This document shows, piece after piece, positions 48,097 through 59,600 of a stretch of 64,000 nucleotides of DNA (position 1 is the first letter of the stretch; each line of letters opens with the position of its first letter). The notes beneath the pieces were generated by a model. That model worked only from the letters and a program-made list of their open reading frames with translations. It was not told the origin of the DNA and ran no database searches. The DNA is taken from contig NW_019776113.1 in NCBI RefSeq assembly GCF_001039355.2, positions 561,420 to 625,419 of the forward strand. Reading direction: 5' to 3'. The DNA is from Lingula anatina (Eukaryota; Brachiopoda; Lingulata; Lingulida; Lingulidae). Made by a program: the position numbers and the translations under genes.

Positions 48097-48635
48097 GGGC
48101 GCATTCCCATAGATCTTAGATCGATCTATCCCCGTGGGGAGTCTCACTAGATTATCGTCAGATAATCGCTTAAAGGGATAATAACTCTTCGTTTTGGCCA
48201 AAAAATGAATTTTCCTGGGGTAAACAACAATTTTCCCATACTTACCAATGGTTAATGAATCCATTCTTACATTCAGAGTTAGTCCCTGTTTTTTTCTAAA
48301 AAGTTTGGTTTTTTGTTATAATCTCTTAAGAGATTATAACAGAGTATAGTCATCAATGGAGGTCACGTGGTCTGAAGACAAGCTCAGATATCAGAATAAT
48401 AGCTTTAACTGCCGTTTTTGTGGTAAAACAGAATATATTATATTTGTATGAGGTATTTTACAATGTTTTTATTGTGAAATATAGATCTCATACGAAGAGT
48501 TTTTATCCCTTTAAATATCCGTCCCGCCTACTACAAGCTGTAAGGGGGTAATTAACTTTCGTGCCCGCTCGACTGACGGCTATCTAGCGTGAACCCCCAG
48601 GGAGTTAGATCGATCTTATCTCTGGGAATGGGGCC
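48097..48635. mobile_element. Inner foldback MITE with TAA target-site duplication (PIF/Harbinger-like)
   Basis: The element starts GGGCGCATTCCCATAGATC after TAA (48094-48096) and ends ...TCTGGGAATGGGGCC before TAA (48636-48638). The inverted repeats continue inwards (GATCGATCTA, then AAAGGGATAATAACTCTTCG). TAA duplications and GGGC-type ends are usual for PIF/Harbinger MITEs (established for that superfamily). It is inserted inside the element at 47997-48789. Confidence 0.8.
48318..48343. repeat. 26-bp palindrome inside the inner MITE
   Basis: GTTATAATCTCTTAAGAGATTATAAC is a perfect palindrome, close to the centre of the 48097-48635 element. Confidence 0.9.
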
Positions 48636-48789
48636 TAACATTCATGTGCGAAAACGAGCGACCACCTTTCACCTACTCCAAAAAGTTACCCGTTGCTTCT
48701 GGAGGGGGCGTGCCATATAAGTAAGCTGATTAATTGCTTGCCCTTCAGTGAGATTCCCCTCAGAGCTGGATCGATCCTGCTGGTACCAT

Positions 48790-50640
48790 AACTTTTATTC
48801 TGCACACGACCTTATGCATACCGAACGCTGGAGTGAATCATTTAAAGTAATTGAAACAGAAGTATTATTTAACTGGATTCGCTTTTTTTTTCTACAAAAT
48901 ATATGCTTTTGGGTGGCCCATAGATTCACACCCGCTACAACTTCTTCAAATCCTAAGCAACAATCCATTTTCAAAGAAAGAAAAACAAACTCGACAAAAC
49001 GTTCTTTCATGCAACAAGAAAGTTGCATTTATTTCTATGAACATTTTACATGCACTAAGTACATGCTATCGACCACGAAATAAAATATGACAATCAATTT
49101 CAAAAAGACAAAACATAATTCTTTGAATGAATTTGGGTACACAACAAATCGAATGATTAAATCAATTTTTGAAAATATAATTACTAGTAAGATCTATTAT
49201 AGAGAAAATGACTTCTTTTTTAAAACAGACTGTTTGGATGTGTCACAGATTCAAATATACTGTCTGAGCACTACAATGACCTGATTTACATATAATATTG
49301 ATAACTTCCAACACATTTTAATTAAAAAATATGCAATTAAAAGAAAACTTGGGGTAAATCCCCTTGTTGAAGTATCAGATTTAATTGAATTTCATAATTT
49401 TACAAGACTAGATAAGGCACATACAGACAGTTGAAGCTACATGTTGGATGAATCTTGGACATAATAACGTTATTATGCCCAAGGATGAATCGAATAATTC
49501 TCAACAAAATCAGTCAACTCCTCCCCCCCCCCCCGACACACTCAAATAGCTCATATGAATGATTAAGAAAATGTTAAGTTTTTCCTACATTGCACCATAA
49601 GTATGGCCAGCAGGTTATTCAATCAGGGTATAAAGGAGACTACATACAGTATGTACCCGTGTCTTTTTCTTTGTCTATCTATTGTATTCACCTAGACATT
49701 TAGTTATTTGCAAAGCTATTGGTCAATCACCTTCATAGAGACTCGATCTATTTTGCTTTTTATATCTTTAATATTTTCAGTATAAACGTATGCATGCATG
49801 TGTGCTTGCGTGAGTGTGTTTGTGAGTGTGTTTGCTGTTTTTGCTAATTGATCTGTTTACAAACCAATTATGTGTATGCGTATCCTTAAAAGTACATACC
49901 CTATTCATAGATCCATTGAAAACACCGCATATTATAATCCAAATATTTATTATTATAATAATAGTAATACATTGCCCTTGTTATTCCATTGATGTTTTTT
50001 TTTTAATTGGAATCGTTATCTCTAAATGGGTCATACAAGCTTGAAATTTGCGTCACGGCAAAAATAATTTTCCATTGAAACTGAAAAAAAAAACGCACTT
50101 GTATAATTTTACATTTTTGATTTGAAATTACCCTGCCTTTTTTATAGTTTCAAAAGTAAAAACACGATATCGCAACCAACATTCACATGACATGCTGTGA
50201 TCACGTACATTAACTACAAGCAGGGTCATATATCAAGTCTACAGAGCTATCACACAAAATGAGCGCTTTCAGAGGGACTCGACCTTGCCTGTTTGATATG
50301 CGATGCAGGTCCTCAGGGAGAAAAACCCATTGATTTAATTGACTAAAATATTTTTGACACGGACGTCCTTAAAATGAAGGTTTCCCCTGGCGTCGAGTCG
50401 AATGCAGACAAACTGGTGATTATACTAGTCCGCTGAAAACAAGAAGGGAGTGTCAATCTGTTAAACTTATTGCATTTAGCGAGAGGCCCCTCGGAGTTGG
50501 ATCGACCTACGTAGAACGACAGTTTCATCGGGAATGGGCCCTAAGAGTTGTGTAGTTTGCGTTGACGACCTGCATTGGTTTTAAGTCGCACAGTCTCGTT
50601 TTGAGCTAAGCGAATAATTATGGAATTCACGTATACTATG
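48790..50640. other. Gene-free stretch before the channel exons
   Basis: AT-rich DNA with a short palindrome (ATAATAACGTTATTAT at about 49462), a C-run near 49521 and a MITE end at 50465-50545. No earlier channel exons (for example a FPAVTICN-like motif) were seen. Confidence 0.5.
50465..50545. mobile_element. MITE end fragment (GGGAATGGGCCC-TAA)
   Basis: Ends in CATCGGGAATGGGCCC followed by TAA, like the right end of the element at 48097-48635. The other end is not recognisable, so this is a fragment. Confidence 0.5.
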
Positions 50641-50659
50641 TTCTTTGTGTATGTTGTAG

Positions 50660-51196
50660 GGACAATCTTCTGGCGCTTATATATATTACGAAGAACTCAA
50701 TCTTGAGTCCATGGAACAGAAGAAAGCGGGGGAAGAGTCGGGGCTTTTGAGTGAGTTCACACAAAACGGTGCTTTCATTTTTTTTTATAATTCACTTGAA
50801 AATAGTAGCGTTGACAAAACACACGAGAGGTAAACATTTTGTTTTTAGGTTTTGTTATTGGAGTACAAAACATGGTGTTACTTTTTTGAATCAGCGCGTA
50901 CACTGTGCTATTAATATTAACAAATAGATGTAAATGGCTGTTTTTGATTTAGAGTCTAGACTAGGCATCTTATTATCCGATTTACCTTGTTTTTAAGTTA
51001 ATTTCCAAAGAAATGTGTTAAGATATTTGTTTTTATTTCAGGTGATATCGGAGGGCAACTGGGGTTATTCATGGGATTTAGTGCGCTCACATTTATAGAG
51101 TTTTTCGAGTACATCATTCTCAAATTTCGCAGACTGACACGCCGAAGAAAACTCCTCGAGCCGATTGGTTTAGAAGAGGGCTGTCAAGAGACATAA
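50660..51196 (+). CDS. DEG/ENaC-family sodium channel, C-terminal two exons (partial)
   Basis: Exons 50660-50750 and 51042-51196 join in phase across GT-AG to give 81 aa ending in TAA. The first encodes YYEELNLESMEQKKAGEESG; the second encodes DIGGQLGLFMGFSALTFIEFFEYI, then a basic RRLTRRRK tail. This is the wrist-to-TM2 region of DEG/ENaC/ASIC channels, which form trimeric amiloride-sensitive cation pores in the plasma membrane. The selectivity-filter triplet normally reads G-A-S (or G/S-X-S); here it reads GFS. The upstream exons (TM1, finger and thumb) are not in the visible sequence. The subtype cannot be assigned. Confidence 0.85.
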
Positions 51197-52013
51197 TCTT
51201 TGATACCACATACAGACGATTGGTATTATATTATTATGGGCCACTTGTTGGCTTAATTAATAGCTGCAAAACTCACTGATTGCCAAAAGTACGCAGCAGC
51301 TAGGTTTGAGGGGCTATAACATCGATTTCGACTACATGTACCATGTACAGCGACATGTACAGCATGTGTACGCTTTTTTTCCCAGTATGTAAATACGGGT
51401 GAAAATCAGAATATTTTGAAATTCAATAATTAGTAACAGTCATTTGTGGAAGTCTTTAAGTGCTGTTACCATGGCAACCGAGGGTGATACAAACAGAAAT
51501 CAATATCAATGTTGGTTTTGGCCTATAATAAGCAAAAACACCGGATTTTATCGAAATCTGAGAGGGTCTTATTCCACCCTGTTCTGGATCTTACAGAGAC
51601 TACTGCTTAATTTCTTCTTCTAAAATATTAAGGTCTAACTTGTTTTTTAACAAAACGTGAAACTTGTGATCCATATTGCATCAGCCGTTGTCATTCCCGA
51701 CCATAAAACCGACATCTGTATTTCCTACAGAGAAATACTATAACTGTCCTGCCAAGAAATATATTTTCGAAGAACATTCTGGTTCAGAATACGCGTTACT
51801 TCTTATATGGGCAAAACAATACGCATTTTTATTATAAAACGCAATGACACTGTGATACAGATCTGGAAAGCATATATTTTATCGGAAACTCTTCTTTCTT
51901 CAATCTGGGATAATTGGATCGTATACAATTCAAACGGTGAGTGAACTGCTAACTGTCAGGCAAATTGTTCTATACATTAATGCACACATTTACTTCTATG
52001 CATAGATTTATGT

Positions 52014-52112
52014 GTGAGATAATGCACTGTCACCCGAGCGATACATGCCATAACACCTCGAGCATCAGCGAGGCATATATCGAGAGAGGGTGACAGTGTA
52101 TTATTTGACATA
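52014..52112. mobile_element. ~100-bp inverted-repeat element (MITE-like)
   Basis: GATAATGCACTGTCACCC and GGGTGACAGTGTATTATTTG form inverted ends around a CG-rich centre with CTCGAGCATCAGCGAGG. Small and non-coding. Confidence 0.55.
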
Positions 52113-53267
52113 CATACCGAGAAAAATTCAGTCATTTCATCCTAAAACACCCCTAAAACCGAATAAAGTGACCCTATATCACGCTCTAGAGATGTTATAC
52201 TAAATAAACTCGTCCACGTGCGCTGGTCATCTCCCGCCAAATTCTTACGTAATGTCTGACCAATTTGGTCAATATTTGCTAAATACTTGTCGTGGACGTT
52301 CAACCGTCGACACTGACCATGCGCGTCTCAGCTGAGCCAAATCTAACTGGGACTGCTGCGGAAAAAAGGTCCCAAGGCAAAACCTCTACTTTCTAGTGAC
52401 ATTTCTGATAAAAAAGAAATATCGGACCGGAATATAGTCAAACTAATTTTTCACAAATGCAAAGGAGAAAGAAATTTACGAGTTTTCCGAGAGACGCTAG
52501 GCAGAAATGTCGAGTGAAGCGAGACATTTTTGGGTAGCGGCTCGAGGTTGCCCTCGATCTTCACTGAAGCTTGGCTAAATGGACAGGCTTCAGTGATCAT
52601 CATATCGCCCCGGTCATATAACATCCCTAGGTATGTATCACCGATGAATGTACTACGTTGCATAGCATGTATTATACGTACATGTATTCACAAGCATATA
52701 TTGATAATATAGTCCATCGTTCTTGTGATTATGATATTTATAATATTCAATCTAACTTTAATACATAGTCCTATTTTGTGTACATGTGTAGATTTTCTTC
52801 CGTTGTAGGCGTGTGCTCGTGAAGCATATATACTTTACAGTAGTAACGTTAACTAAATATTCTCATTGGCATGAGTTATGAAATTAAAGCCCGAAAAAGT
52901 AAATAACATATATATTAGTAAGTTGAATTCCTGGGATATTGTCCAATATATTGTAACCAACTAGAGCTGGGGAATGTGATATGCGTATCCAATTCTTGGG
53001 TTTTCTTCTTCATGCTGTCAATTTCGTAAAAATAACGATAAACCGTATTCTAACTATCATATGCCATGATTTCTGTGATTGTGAATCAGTTTAACTTTTC
53101 AACAGTTTCAATCATGTTACACATATGTGCTAATGATAAATAAATACAAAATAGAATGCATGTTTTGTGTTAAGACTGTTAACTCATCTGTTTTCTTTGG
53201 AGTCACGAGTCAGCATAGTAACATGGCAATAAACCCTTCAACTAAAACAGAGTACCACATATGTTGT

Positions 53268-53311
53268 ATACTTCACGATATAAATAGTATCACTATTTAT
53301 ATCATGAAGTA
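53268..53311. repeat. Hairpin, ~20-bp arms
   Basis: ACTTCACGATATAAATAGT and ACTATTTATATCATGAAGT pair with one mismatch around a 3-base loop (ATC). Confidence 0.8.
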
Positions 53312-53683
53312 GATCATAGATCATTATCTCAGCTCTCCAAACACATGATACTTCTATCCCGAATATGTATCTCCAAAACGGTTTTCATCCACTACTTGAA
53401 ATAATATTTAAGAAAAATGAACTCTAGAAAAGGCAAAACATTCTGGTTTTGCGTCAAAGTTAACTTTGTTAATACAACTTTTTGTCTAATACTATATTAT
53501 CTCCAGACAATATATATGACTACTCGATCTACTATTTGTTATCGAAGCTTCTTTACCGTTTTGACAGTTTAATTGCTTCAGGCGCTAGGCATGCCCAGTA
53601 TGCTTCCTCCAACTCGATGTTAAACAGACCTTTTGAGAAGCTCGTAAAATAAAGATTACTTATAAATGGTGTACCGTGGTGAT

Positions 53684-56600
53684 TCATTCTCTTCCATATA
53701 TGGATAGGGGCATCTTAAGGGCCACTTGCGGAACTTGCGGTGGTTTTGTTGTCCGGTCAACGATTGGTGGAGCGTTATTTCCAGTATTAGTAGAAGCCTG
53801 CGGTTCTCTAAAACCCCTCCAGTCTTGTGAGCCCCTGTTTCCATATTGCGTGTATCCAGTCGGTTGGTAATTCTGGCTACTGAAAGCACTGTGCTGCGGT
53901 TCCACTTTGTTAACGAAGGAAGAGTCGTTGTGAGGGGTAGGTTGCGGTTTCGTAGGCCTTAGATTATTGGTAGCATAAATATTTTCTTCGTATCCTGGTA
54001 TCATCGCCGTAGCTGCACCGAGGTGCAGTGTGTCCCTTCTCCGTTCTGGGTATTGGAGGTTCCTGTTCCAATAAGGCTTCGATTCTGGTGCCTGTTCCTC
54101 TGGGGCATATCTGTTATATTCCCCAGAACGTCTTACGCCAGGCGTACCATGTTCTGTAGCATTCGTTAATAGGGAATTAGGAGGGCCTGTTTGATCCACT
54201 GCAAGGTTGATGTATGTATTCCCTTTGGCCACTGTTGATACGTTTTGGTTCAGCCGGTTTGTGTCGTTTCTGAAGTTGTAATATCCATGCTGGCGAGGCA
54301 CTTCATTTGGCTTAACATCCGCCTTAAATTGACCTGACGTATTGTCATTCGACACAATTCTCTTTGGGGCAGCCGGGAAGGGGTATCCTGATCTATTTGG
54401 CGGAGGGTAAGAGGCAAGAGCAGAGCCGAAGTCTGACTTAACTTTGTCTTGCTTCGCTTGATGAACATGGGGATGTGATATTTTGTCCTCGTGTGGGTGA
54501 TGCCAGTAATTTCGGAATTCGTAAGGATTAACCGGATGAGAGCCGTGGATGTTGTGGCGATCTTGAACTCCATCATCACGAGGATTAGGGAAGTGTCCAC
54601 CTTTAGGTTTCTTTAAGTCAGGGCAGACTATGAAAGCCGCTGCAATCACCACAATAATCAGCAGAGCCACCGCCGCAGAAGCACTACCAATGGCGATTTG
54701 TTGAACGGGAGAGAGTCCTGATGATGATGACGAGGTTGTTTCTTGGGTCGTACTTGTTACTGGCTCTACTGAGGGTAACGGATAACTGTAGACAAAAAAT
54801 ACCGAGACGATATTCGAAACTTGTCCTATCTTATTTTTGTCATCTGATGCCAAAAGCGCAATGAAATACGTGATGTTGGAATTAACTCTTTGGTTGAATT
54901 GGACGCGAAAAGTTTCTGTTGCACCTGCTGGCAAGGGTGAATCAAGTTTTCCCTGGATAATATCCTTGTCAAGGAGTTTATAGGTGTTACTGAAGTTGAG
55001 TCGGAGTTGTGAGATTGAGGTGCTGTAGCGAATCATGTAACTCGATGCTGAAAGAAGGTAAATGTAAAATAAGAATTACCGGTATCTATATATAAAACAA
55101 GCGGGCCATTTAAGTTTTGCTTTGAATACTGATCATAGATAAAATCAACGTTCCTTTTAGACGGAGAAAAGTACTTTGTGATGAAGCATGCAATATCAGT
55201 GTCTTTGAAAAGTGTCTTGAAATAAATAATCAGATTTTTTTCGCAGTTATAAATCTATATCATGAAACGTGAAGTGATTATCCTTTGCTGTGCCTGTAGC
55301 ATTATCGGCAAGGCTTTGATTTGCACGTATATACGTCAGTGCTTAACTTAGTCTATAATACGGAATTTTGAGTCTACCATATAACACACGTAACTTTGCA
55401 TAACAATAAGTTATGACACTTTGGTCTGGTTAATATGTCTACTGAATCGGACATAATGCAAACAACTTCCTACTAACCTTTTCCTTGGTCCAGATCATCA
55501 CCAGTTGCTGTCCAAGACAATGTAACAGTTTTATTCTCAGTGTTAACTGCTGCCAGCACCAGGTCGTAGATTCTGCCAGGAGGGTACAGGTCAGGTGGTT
55601 CTGAACCAGAACTTGGGAGATTCTTTACGGTGAATAAACCTCCGCTGTCGGAACGCTCGAATGGTTCTATTGGAGTGTACACAACCTCCAGCTTCCTGGC
55701 ATTTGCTGCAGCTTAAAATATCAATAATTTTGCCGAAACGTTTGTTAAGTCAAAAAATTGTTTTTTTTTCCTCAAATTGCACAATAACTTAACTCTTTAG
55801 AGCAAATGAAATAAATATATATAAAAATAAAAGATTTGCACAAATGGCAACTAATGGTTTAGATGTACATGTATACATGCAAACGAATTACTTTGTCATG
55901 TTGCTTGTTGTCGCTATCTTGTGTGACAGTAAATCTGCACGTTATATCAGAATCGATCTAAAAGAACGTTGTGCATCGGTATATTTCAACATACTTGAAA
56001 AACAGCATGAATAGGAGACTTAAATGTGGTTATTTCTGGTGACAGACAATTACTACAAATGGTGACATTAGCATTCAATGTTATTGGGCAAGTTAAATAT
56101 TTATCAACGAGTTGATAGCTTACTTGTGTTGGTAATGATTGGCAATCTTTGTCCACCAACCACAGACTTAACTGAAACACCTTCTTCGCCTTTCACTACA
56201 ACTCGCACAGAATGCGCCCCGTCGCCTTCAAATTTCAGGAAATATGCCGAGTAGATGCCGTCGTTCTTGGTATTATCTGCGCCTTTGTGAAAAACAAAAG
56301 CCAGACATGTAAGACACATTTCTAATTATTTCTCAAAAGTATAATGTTTGCAACTTAGCAAGGTTTTAATAGCAAGCCTAGGGATATGGGTCCTGCGTAA
56401 ATGTGAAAATTGGAATTCTCTATTATATTTGGGTTAAAAAGGTCGTATATATGTGATTTATGCCAACAGAGTCCACTGCAGTTTATGTCAGTTTTGGAGC
56501 TTGATAAAGGGTACACTTACTTTTTCGCACAATGTATGTTTGTAACGTTTTTTTTTTTCTTTCAAAAAAGCGTGAAATACAGACAGGATTTAATTAAGTG

Positions 56601-59600
56601 GGATAATAATCATGGAAGCATTATATTCAAACTGATACAATAAAGACGTATATTCACCTGCCCCGTTGTCAAGCAGTTGTAATGTGTGGGTATTCCCAGT
56701 ACTTGCGTCAACATAAGCCACCACAGTGGCGCCAACTACCGGAGTGTAGCCTTGACTAACCTCTCCGTATATGGCAATGCGGGGCAAACTGGGATCTGGA
56801 ACAAACATTGTACATGTCACTAGAGATTGAAGGATATACATTGGAACGGGGGATGTGGTGCTTGGCAGAAGTTACAGTCTTCAGTTGTTCAGCCTTATCA
56901 ATAATAATATTTCTTGAATGGTTAAAGATACTGTAAGGGTATATATTATCATCCATGTGCAATGAATGAGGTTAATATTGCATCTGATTATTCATCAATG
57001 TATCCTCCTTTGTGCTGATTTAAAACAATTAAAATCTCCTTGAAATTTACAAAATATTGGCATTTATATTTCTCATTGTTATGTATACATGTAAGCATAG
57101 ATCATTCAATGCTTTTATCGTCAATTTAACACCTTCCTATCTTGAGGTGAGATAACAATCTAGATTGTAAACGCTTAATACATAGAAACCATTAATCATG
57201 GTTATTATCATTAGATACGAAGTTACGTTCAGAGAAATTGTGCGAGGACATTTGGAGAATGAGAAAACTAATTAAATGGGTTCATTAACCATAAGTATGG
57301 GGAAATGACCGTTTACCGTATTTAGTTTGGAAACCTACATTCCATATCTTTACCTGCCATATCTACGGTATCACTGCTCACACTGGCACTCAGTACAATG
57401 GGTGCAGTGTCTGAAGAGGGACGTGAAGAGACCTGGACCATGAGTGTGTTTCCGAAACCCGGATTTGTTACAGTATAGAGCCATCTTCCCACCTGTTTTA
57501 GAAAGTACATTGTGTTAAAATATGAAAACGTCTTTTACATGTACATGTAATTTATTGGAATATTTCGTTATCAGATGGCAAAGTATTACAAAATACATGG
57601 ACAGTTGACCTCGTTTACTTTCCTTTCTTTGGGCTAGGTCGCTTTTGGGATAATATGAGATGTAAAATTCAACAATAAACACATTGTAAATAACTCAGAA
57701 AAATTCAGTTTTACCACCAAAACGGCCGTAAGTGCAATTATTTTGAAATTTATGCTTGCCATCGGACCAGGTGGACTGTATAAGTGGCTCCAGTACGAAA
57801 TGATATTTTAAATAACTTAGACTTAATTCTAATTGGGATCGGATTCATTTACCATTTAAAAGTACGGGAAAAATCGAGTTTGCTGCAGGAAATCCTTTTA
57901 TGGCACCTTTTCCGCCAAAAATAAACATTTGTCACCCCTTTAACTTAAAATCATCCCATTTCACAAGTCACCGTCTCTAACATTTTTCTGTAGGTGTGTC
58001 GATCGAACATTAATAGCAATACGCATAATTTTACTAAAACTGAAATATTTCATCAATTTAGTATAAAGCCCTACCTGTGTAGTGCCGTTTATATCAATAC
58101 TCAGTACTCCGGACCCACTGCCCTGCGTTAAGGTCACATTGTCAGGTGCTCTCAATGTCACAGTGATCGAACCAGTGCTCCATGTGAATAAAAACCGCGT
58201 GTTGTTTCCAATAGTACTGTCAATATATATGGAACCTTCAAAAGAGCTACCTCCACCGGGGACTGTAAACGATTCTGACAGTATCTGAAATTGAAATATA
58301 TATTTTAACATGAACTACTACGCAAGTCAATAAGGCAGTTTGGTAGCATATTGAGAGCAGTTGGACCTATCAAAGAATGACCTGATACTCAGTAATCTAT
58401 TGCTAATAAAACTTTAGATATTCCCTATATGTTGATAAAAGATACAGTATCGTTCGTCTTCTAGCTCTGTATCCTCCCCAGGAAGGCGAGAGCGTCATCA
58501 ACCAGTCCATATATCTTGACCAAAAGTGACCAAGCCTATAGGCATCCACTTTTTTCTTTCTTTTATGTACAACTTCAACCCAATGGGTTGCAATACTTAT
58601 TGTTTATTTGTTATTATTATTATTTATAATACATGCTCTACAAGGCCAACGATTTACCTGAACTAGAACATCTTTCTGGCCGCTGTTTCTCTGTGTAATA
58701 GTCTTAGACAAGGAGTCCGATAAAGAAGTAGATAGAGTATTTCCTGTTTCAAAGAATGACAGGCCTCCAGTGTCTTTAGCTAACGATATCAGTCGTGCAT
58801 CAGCTGATGCCGTAAAAAGTAAGGTATCTACCAAGACCCCCTTCAATATCAGGTCTGGTTTAACATCGGCAATTCGTGGATCCTGATTTTCCTCTCCATC
58901 ACTAACAACGACCAAAATGCCACCAGCCGCTAGCATGTGGTTGTATTCTAACACCTGGTTGAATACAAATCAGCATTTATCAGTAGATGGGTCCGGGTAG
59001 GAAAACTAAAAATACTCAGATACTAGAGTATATTCATGTACGTGTACATTTAAATATCAATACTGGTGTCTTATGCACAACTACTGTAAATGAGATATTC
59101 AAAGTTAATGTAGAAGCAAAATTGAGCAAAAAACATAAATTACTATATTTGAACATACTTGTACAGGTAAACGATAACAAAAATTGTAAGGGTAATATTG
59201 ACAACATCACAAAAGTGGCATTGTGTCCGTTATTATGTACTGGTTGTATTTTTACAACTATGATCACTACTTGATATATCCCTATATACATGTATAAACC
59301 GCCTAATCAAACAACAAAATATGGTATCGACCTACATTTATGCCTTCTCGAAGACCACAACCAATGCATGTCCCTCCCCCGGCAGTTAGTCCATTAACAA
59401 TGGAAACCATGTTTTCTCTCACTGATCTAGAACTCATAGTCGTTAGATGCTTCATTATGGTAGTGGTATATTCGTAACTAAATTTAACTATGCCAACTTG
59501 GCTATCTTCGGCAACAGTGTTGAGTAGGAACTCTGCACACGCCTTCTTCAGGTTCACCAATTTGTTGTCCTAAATTGTTGATTAAAGTCTGGTTAAGATA

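Larger units (their letters stand above)
47997..48789. mobile_element. Outer MITE (GGTACCAG ends), split by a second MITE
   Basis: The left end GGTACCAGCAGAATCGATTT and the right end (reverse complement GGTACCAGCAGGATCGATCC) are inverted repeats. They continue through GGGGAATCTC and GACACGCCCCTT / GGCACGCCCCCT. The two halves are separated by the element at 48097-48635. Confidence 0.75.
51197..53683. other. Intergenic stretch between channel and CLCA genes
   Basis: No gene supported. Contains an inverted-repeat element (52014-52112), a hairpin (53268-53311) and AT-rich DNA. The two convergent genes end on either side. Confidence 0.55.

Noticed and set aside
49440-49500. Short palindrome around ATAATAACGTTATTAT as a terminator or regulatory site
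   Set aside because: An isolated AT-rich palindrome in gene-free DNA; no gene context supports a function.
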